Shown here piece after piece: positions 60,989 to 64,000 of a DNA stretch of 64,000 nt. Source of the stretch: DYRB01 sp963802205 (GTDB lineage Bacteria; Pseudomonadota; Gammaproteobacteria; Chromatiales; Chromatiaceae). A program made the translations under genes and the position numbers. Each line of letters begins with the position of its first letter. Position 1 is the stretch's first letter. The notes below the pieces were generated by a model. It saw nothing but the letters and a program-made list of their open reading frames with translations, was not told where the DNA came from and ran no database searches. Where the stretch lies: the NCBI GenBank assembly GCA_963802205.1, contig CAWDHW010000027.1, positions 1 to 64,000 on the forward strand. The letters are read 5' to 3'.

Positions 60989-62659
60989 CTAACCCCCGGC
61001 CCGCCCCAGCATCTCCTCTGCGTGGGCGCGGGTCTTGGGGGTGATTTCGGTCCCACCGAGCATACGGGCGATCTCTTCGACTCGGTCCAGGCCCGCCAGG
61101 GGCCGGATCTGGGTGTGGGTCTGTCCGTCGTGGGCGTGCTTGCTCACCCGCAACTGGTGGTGACCCTGGGCGGCGACCTGGGGCAGGTGGGTGACGCACA
61201 GGACCTGGCGCTCCGTCCCCAACTGGCGCAGCAGGCGCCCGACGATCTCCGCCACTCCGCCGCCGATGCCGACATCCACCTCGTCGAAGACCAGGCTGGG
61301 GACCCGCCCGCACTGGGCCGTGGCCACCTGGATGGCGAGCCCGATCCGGGAGAGTTCGCCCCCCGAGGCAACTTTTGCCAGTGGCGCCAGGGGTTGCCCC
61401 GGATTGGCGCTGACCTGGAACTCGATGCGCTCCAGCCCTCCGGGGCCGATGTCGTCGGCGTCCAATGGGGTTAGGGCAACAGCGAAGGCACCGCCGCCCA
61501 TCCCGAGCTGGTGCATGAGGCCCGCGATGGTCTCCCCCAGGCGGCGCGCGGCCTCGGCCCGGGCGGCGGTCAAGCCTGCCGCATGCTCCAGGTAGGCGGC
61601 GCGGGCGGTGTTGCGGGCGGCGGCCAGGGCGGCGGTATCCTGGTCCGCCCGCTCCAGGGCATCGTGCTCTGCGCGGCGGTCTTCCAGTGCCTGGGGCAAT
61701 CCCTCCGGGGGGCAGCGATACTTGCGCCCGAGGTCGTGGACCTGACCCAGGCGGGCCTCGATCCGTTCCAGTTGACGGGGGTCCAGGTCGAGGGCGGAGA
61801 GGTATTGACGCAGGGCAGCGGCGGCCTCCTGGACCTGGATGGCGGCCCCGTCCAGCAGCTCCAGGGTCGCGCCCAGGTGCGGATCCAGGGCGGCTAAATC
61901 CGCAAGCCCGGCGCAGGCATGGCGCAGGGTATCGCCGACGCTGGGCTCGGCCTCGTCGAGTTGCGTCAGGATTCGGGCGCCGACCTCCTGGAGCTTGCCC
62001 AGGCTGCCGAGCCGCCTCTGCTCAGTGTCCAGGTCCAGGATCTGGGCGGAGGTCAGGCCCAGGGCCTCCAGCTCGCCGATCTGATAGCGCAGCAGGTCGA
62101 GACGGGCGACGCGGTCGGCGCCTTCGGTCTCCAGACGGCGGAGCAGCCGATCCTGGTCCCGATAGACCCGTGACAGATCGGCTACCGCCCGGGCCTGATC
62201 GGCGTGGCCGCCGTAGGCGTCGAGCAGGTCGCGCTGGGTGGCGGGACGCAGCAGGGACTGGTGGGCGTGCTGGCCGTGGATGTCCACCAGCCGTTCGCCG
62301 AGTTGCTGGAGCTGGGCCGTGGTGGCGGGGCGGGCGTTGACGAAGGCGCGCGAGCGCCCGCCGTCCACCAGCAGGCGGCGCACCAGGCAGCCGCCGTCGT
62401 CGTCGAGCCCCTGATCCTCCAGCCAGGTGCGTGCCTCTGGGCAGGTCTGGATGTCGAAGTCGGCGACGATCTCCGCCCGCTCGCAGCCGTTGCGGATCAT
62501 CCCCGGGTCGGCCTTGTCCCCCAGGGCCAGGCCCAGGGCGTCGATGAGGATGGACTTGCCCGCCCCAGTCTCCCCGGTCAGGGCTGTTAGCCCGGCCTGG
62601 AGATCCAGTTCCAGGGTGCTGACGATGGCCAGGTCGCGGATGTAGATGTGGTTCAGCAC
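60989..62659 (-). CDS. recN: DNA repair protein RecN
   Basis: 556 residues from ATG 62659. SMC-like ATPase for double-strand-break repair. Walker A LTALTGETGAGKSILIDALG, family motif SRAFVNARPATTAQLQQLGE, LVDIHGQHAHQSLLRPATQR, coiled-coil middle part, signature KVASGGELSRIGLAIQVATA, and Walker B VPSLVFDEVDVGIGGGVAEI with the VLCVTHLPQVAAQGHH switch. Full length. The start overlaps the end of nadK by 7 bases, so the two form an operon. Confidence 0.95.
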   Translation of the reverse strand: MLNHIYIRDLAIVSTLELDLQAGLTALTGETGAGKSILIDALGLALGDKADPGMIRNGCERAEIVADFDIQTCPEARTWLEDQGLDDDGGCLVRRLLVDGGRSRAFVNARPATTAQLQQLGERLVDIHGQHAHQSLLRPATQRDLLDAYGGHADQARAVADLSRVYRDQDRLLRRLETEGADRVARLDLLRYQIGELEALGLTSAQILDLDTEQRRLGSLGKLQEVGARILTQLDEAEPSVGDTLRHACAGLADLAALDPHLGATLELLDGAAIQVQEAAAALRQYLSALDLDPRQLERIEARLGQVHDLGRKYRCPPEGLPQALEDRRAEHDALERADQDTAALAAARNTARAAYLEHAAGLTAARAEAARRLGETIAGLMHQLGMGGGAFAVALTPLDADDIGPGGLERIEFQVSANPGQPLAPLAKVASGGELSRIGLAIQVATAQCGRVPSLVFDEVDVGIGGGVAEIVGRLLRQLGTERQVLCVTHLPQVAAQGHHQLRVSKHAHDGQTHTQIRPLAGLDRVEEIARMLGGTEITPKTRAHAEEMLGRAGG

Positions 62660-63630
62660 GAGCCGGCCGCCGGGGTCGTGGAGGACGGATCCTGGCTCTG
62701 GTCCTCGGTGTTGGCAGGCACATGACCGCCCCAGCCGAGTTTGGCCCGCAGGATGGCGTAGTGATCGTGACCCCTGGGATGGAGTAGGCGTGCCGGTTTG
62801 GGGGCCTTGCGTACCAGGATTCGGGCGCAGGGCCCCGGGGCCTGGTTGGTCTGTCCGTCGCAGGTGACGTGGACGCGGCCCTGGTCGAAACCGGCGATGC
62901 GGATCTCGATGCGGCTGTCGCCCGGGACCACCAGCGGGCGGTTACTGAGGGTGTGGGGGCAAATGGAGACGAGCACGATCACGTCCAGGGACGGGTGGAC
63001 CAGGGGCCCACCACCGGACAGGGCATAGGCAGTGGAACCGGTAGGGGTGGCGATGATGATGCCGTCGGAGCGCTGGGCATTGACGAAGGAGCCGTTGATG
63101 TAGGTCTCGAACTCGATCACCCGCGCCGTATTCCACTTGTGGATGACGACATCGTTGAGGGCCAGCATGTCTTGACCCGTGGGTTGCGCGGGTCCCGGCC
63201 CGGCGTCCGACCCGGCGCCTTCCCACGCCGCCAGCCGGGCGGTCAGGAGGCAGCGCGCCTCCTCGGCGAAGGCCCCCTCCAGGATACGGTCCAGGCAACC
63301 CTCGATCTGGTCCGGGGAGACATCCGCCAGGAACCCCAGGCGCCCGAGGTTGATCCCCACCAGGGGGACGTTAAAGGCCGCCATGGCGCGGGCGGCGCCG
63401 AGCAGGGTGCCGTCGCCGCCGACCACCACCACCAGGTCGCAGCGCCGGCCCAGCTCCTCGCTGCTGTGGGCCAGGTCGGCGGGGCGGCCGAGGAGTGCGG
63501 TGCTGGTGGCATCGCACAACACGGCGCGACCGCGCTGCCCCAGGTGCCGGACCAGACGCTCCAGGGTCGGCGTCACCCGCTCGGGGTCGCCGCTCTTGCC
63601 GATGATGCCGATGGTCTGGAACTGGGGCAT
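62653..63630 (-). CDS. nadK: NAD kinase
   Basis: 325 residues from ATG 63630. Phosphorylates NAD to NADP. Key motifs: TIGIIGKSGDPERVTPTLER, VVVVGGDGTLLGAARAMAAF with the catalytic GGDGT, PLVGINLGRLGFLADV, LALNDVVIHKW (NE/D motif), and DGIIIATPTGSTAYALSGGG. Compared with E. coli it has an insertion around residue 150 (AGSDAGPGPAQPTGQ) and a longer C-terminal tail. First gene of the nadK-recN operon, downstream of the CIRCE region. Confidence 0.95.
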   Translation of the reverse strand: MPQFQTIGIIGKSGDPERVTPTLERLVRHLGQRGRAVLCDATSTALLGRPADLAHSSEELGRRCDLVVVVGGDGTLLGAARAMAAFNVPLVGINLGRLGFLADVSPDQIEGCLDRILEGAFAEEARCLLTARLAAWEGAGSDAGPGPAQPTGQDMLALNDVVIHKWNTARVIEFETYINGSFVNAQRSDGIIIATPTGSTAYALSGGGPLVHPSLDVIVLVSICPHTLSNRPLVVPGDSRIEIRIAGFDQGRVHVTCDGQTNQAPGPCARILVRKAPKPARLLHPRGHDHYAILRAKLGWGGHVPANTEDQSQDPSSTTPAAGSC

Positions 63631-63927
63631 AGACTGGGCAGGGTGCCAGGGCCAGGGGTGCACGGGGGCTGAGGCGACAAAGTAGCATGGCCTGTGGGAC
63701 GCGCCAATAAGGCTTGATCATCGATGCAGGGGACCTCGGCCGGGGGCGTGCCGGACGTTTTGGACCCTGGGTACCCAATGGCTGCCAAGCGACATCGCAA
63801 GGTTCTGGAAGGAGCGGATGCCCCGGCCGGCATGCGGCTCGTCGGTCTGAGTCGCCACAGCACGCTGGGGCCGACCGTTGGCGCCGACCTTGACAGCCCG
63901 GGCCTCACACCCTAAATTTCTCCGACC
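63631..63927. other. Non-coding upstream region of nadK
   Basis: No supportable gene. A 63-codon plus-strand frame (63724-63915) has no motif and no clear ribosome-binding site. The region separates nadK from the CIRCE operator. Confidence 0.5.
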
Positions 63928-63954
63928 TTAGCACTCGCCCCCAAAGAGTGCTAA
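63928..63954. promoter_or_regulatory. CIRCE operator (HrcA binding site)
   Basis: TTAGCACTC, nine bases, GAGTGCTAA: a perfect match to the CIRCE consensus. HrcA represses heat-shock genes through this site. The target is most likely a chaperone or hrcA/grpE gene to the right, beyond the window. A TTGACA at 63993-63998 could be the -35 element of that plus-strand promoter. Confidence 0.9.
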
Positions 63955-64000
63955 CACCATGGCCGATCCCGGTCGCCCTCCTAAAAAGTGCGTTGACAGC

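Noticed and set aside
63724..63915. 63-codon frame upstream of the CIRCE box
   Set aside because: No family signature or start signals; probably chance open frame in a regulatory gap.

Overview
The window is high-GC chromosomal DNA from a Gram-negative gammaproteobacterium. Evidence is the lipid A/Kdo block exbB-exbD-msbA-lpxK-Trm112-kdsB, plus ubiG, comEC, recN-nadK and a CIRCE box. Gene content and dispersed palindromes suggest a Chromatiales/purple-sulfur-type relative, but no photosynthesis gene is present, so that placement is an inference.

Layout. 1-291 holds nothing I recognise. 0.3-7.2 kb (all minus) is a redox and metalloid cluster. In transcription order it runs permease, CXXC mini-thioredoxin, carboxymuconolactone-decarboxylase-like protein, SigZ-type sigma factor, arsenite methyltransferase, a Tat-exported hydrogenase small subunit with a c-type heme domain (no large subunit here), an EF-hand protein, two FmdE-domain proteins and a permease remnant. 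7.4-11.1 kb is a broken MmeI-like restriction-methylation gene interrupted by dispersed repeats. 11.1-21.3 kb is a periplasmic molybdoenzyme operon (minus: catalytic A, 4Fe-4S B, diheme cytochrome, TorD chaperone, ferredoxin). It faces a plus-strand trio of PhnD-like binding protein, histidine kinase and sigma54 response regulator across a large inverted repeat. 21.3-22.6 kb is a decayed helicase remnant beside tRNA-Arg(ACG).

22.7-34.2 kb carries housekeeping and repair genes (yedK, mazG, nnrU, tcdA, ubiG, an RpfC-like hybrid kinase, a DUF533 protein, an endonuclease III relative, a YciK-like SDR). 34.4-44.2 kb holds an inducible-type amino-acid decarboxylase, comEC and the lipid A/Kdo operon. 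44.2-46 kb has a Gly-Tyr repeat protein and an OsmC-like protein. 46.3-57.5 kb is a complete clade II-style nitrous oxide reductase cluster on the minus strand (nosZ, two cytochromes c, NosB-like, nosD, nosG, nosH, nosF, nosL, cytochrome c, nosY) with an FNR/DNR-type box upstream. 57.6-63.6 kb has cysC, a response-regulator fragment, a queuosine-precursor transporter, an AI-2E-family permease, recN and nadK. A perfect CIRCE operator lies at the right edge.

The nos genes form one N2O-respiration unit: Cu enzyme, electron-delivery cytochromes and ferredoxins, Cu-site maturation ABC system. The molybdoenzyme operon looks like a second periplasmic electron-transfer system controlled by its own substrate-sensing regulators. 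Conserved genes in the first ~26 kb contain many reading-frame breaks, while ~26-57 kb has almost none. This looks like uneven sequence accuracy or decay of accessory DNA, and it affects how the left part should be read.
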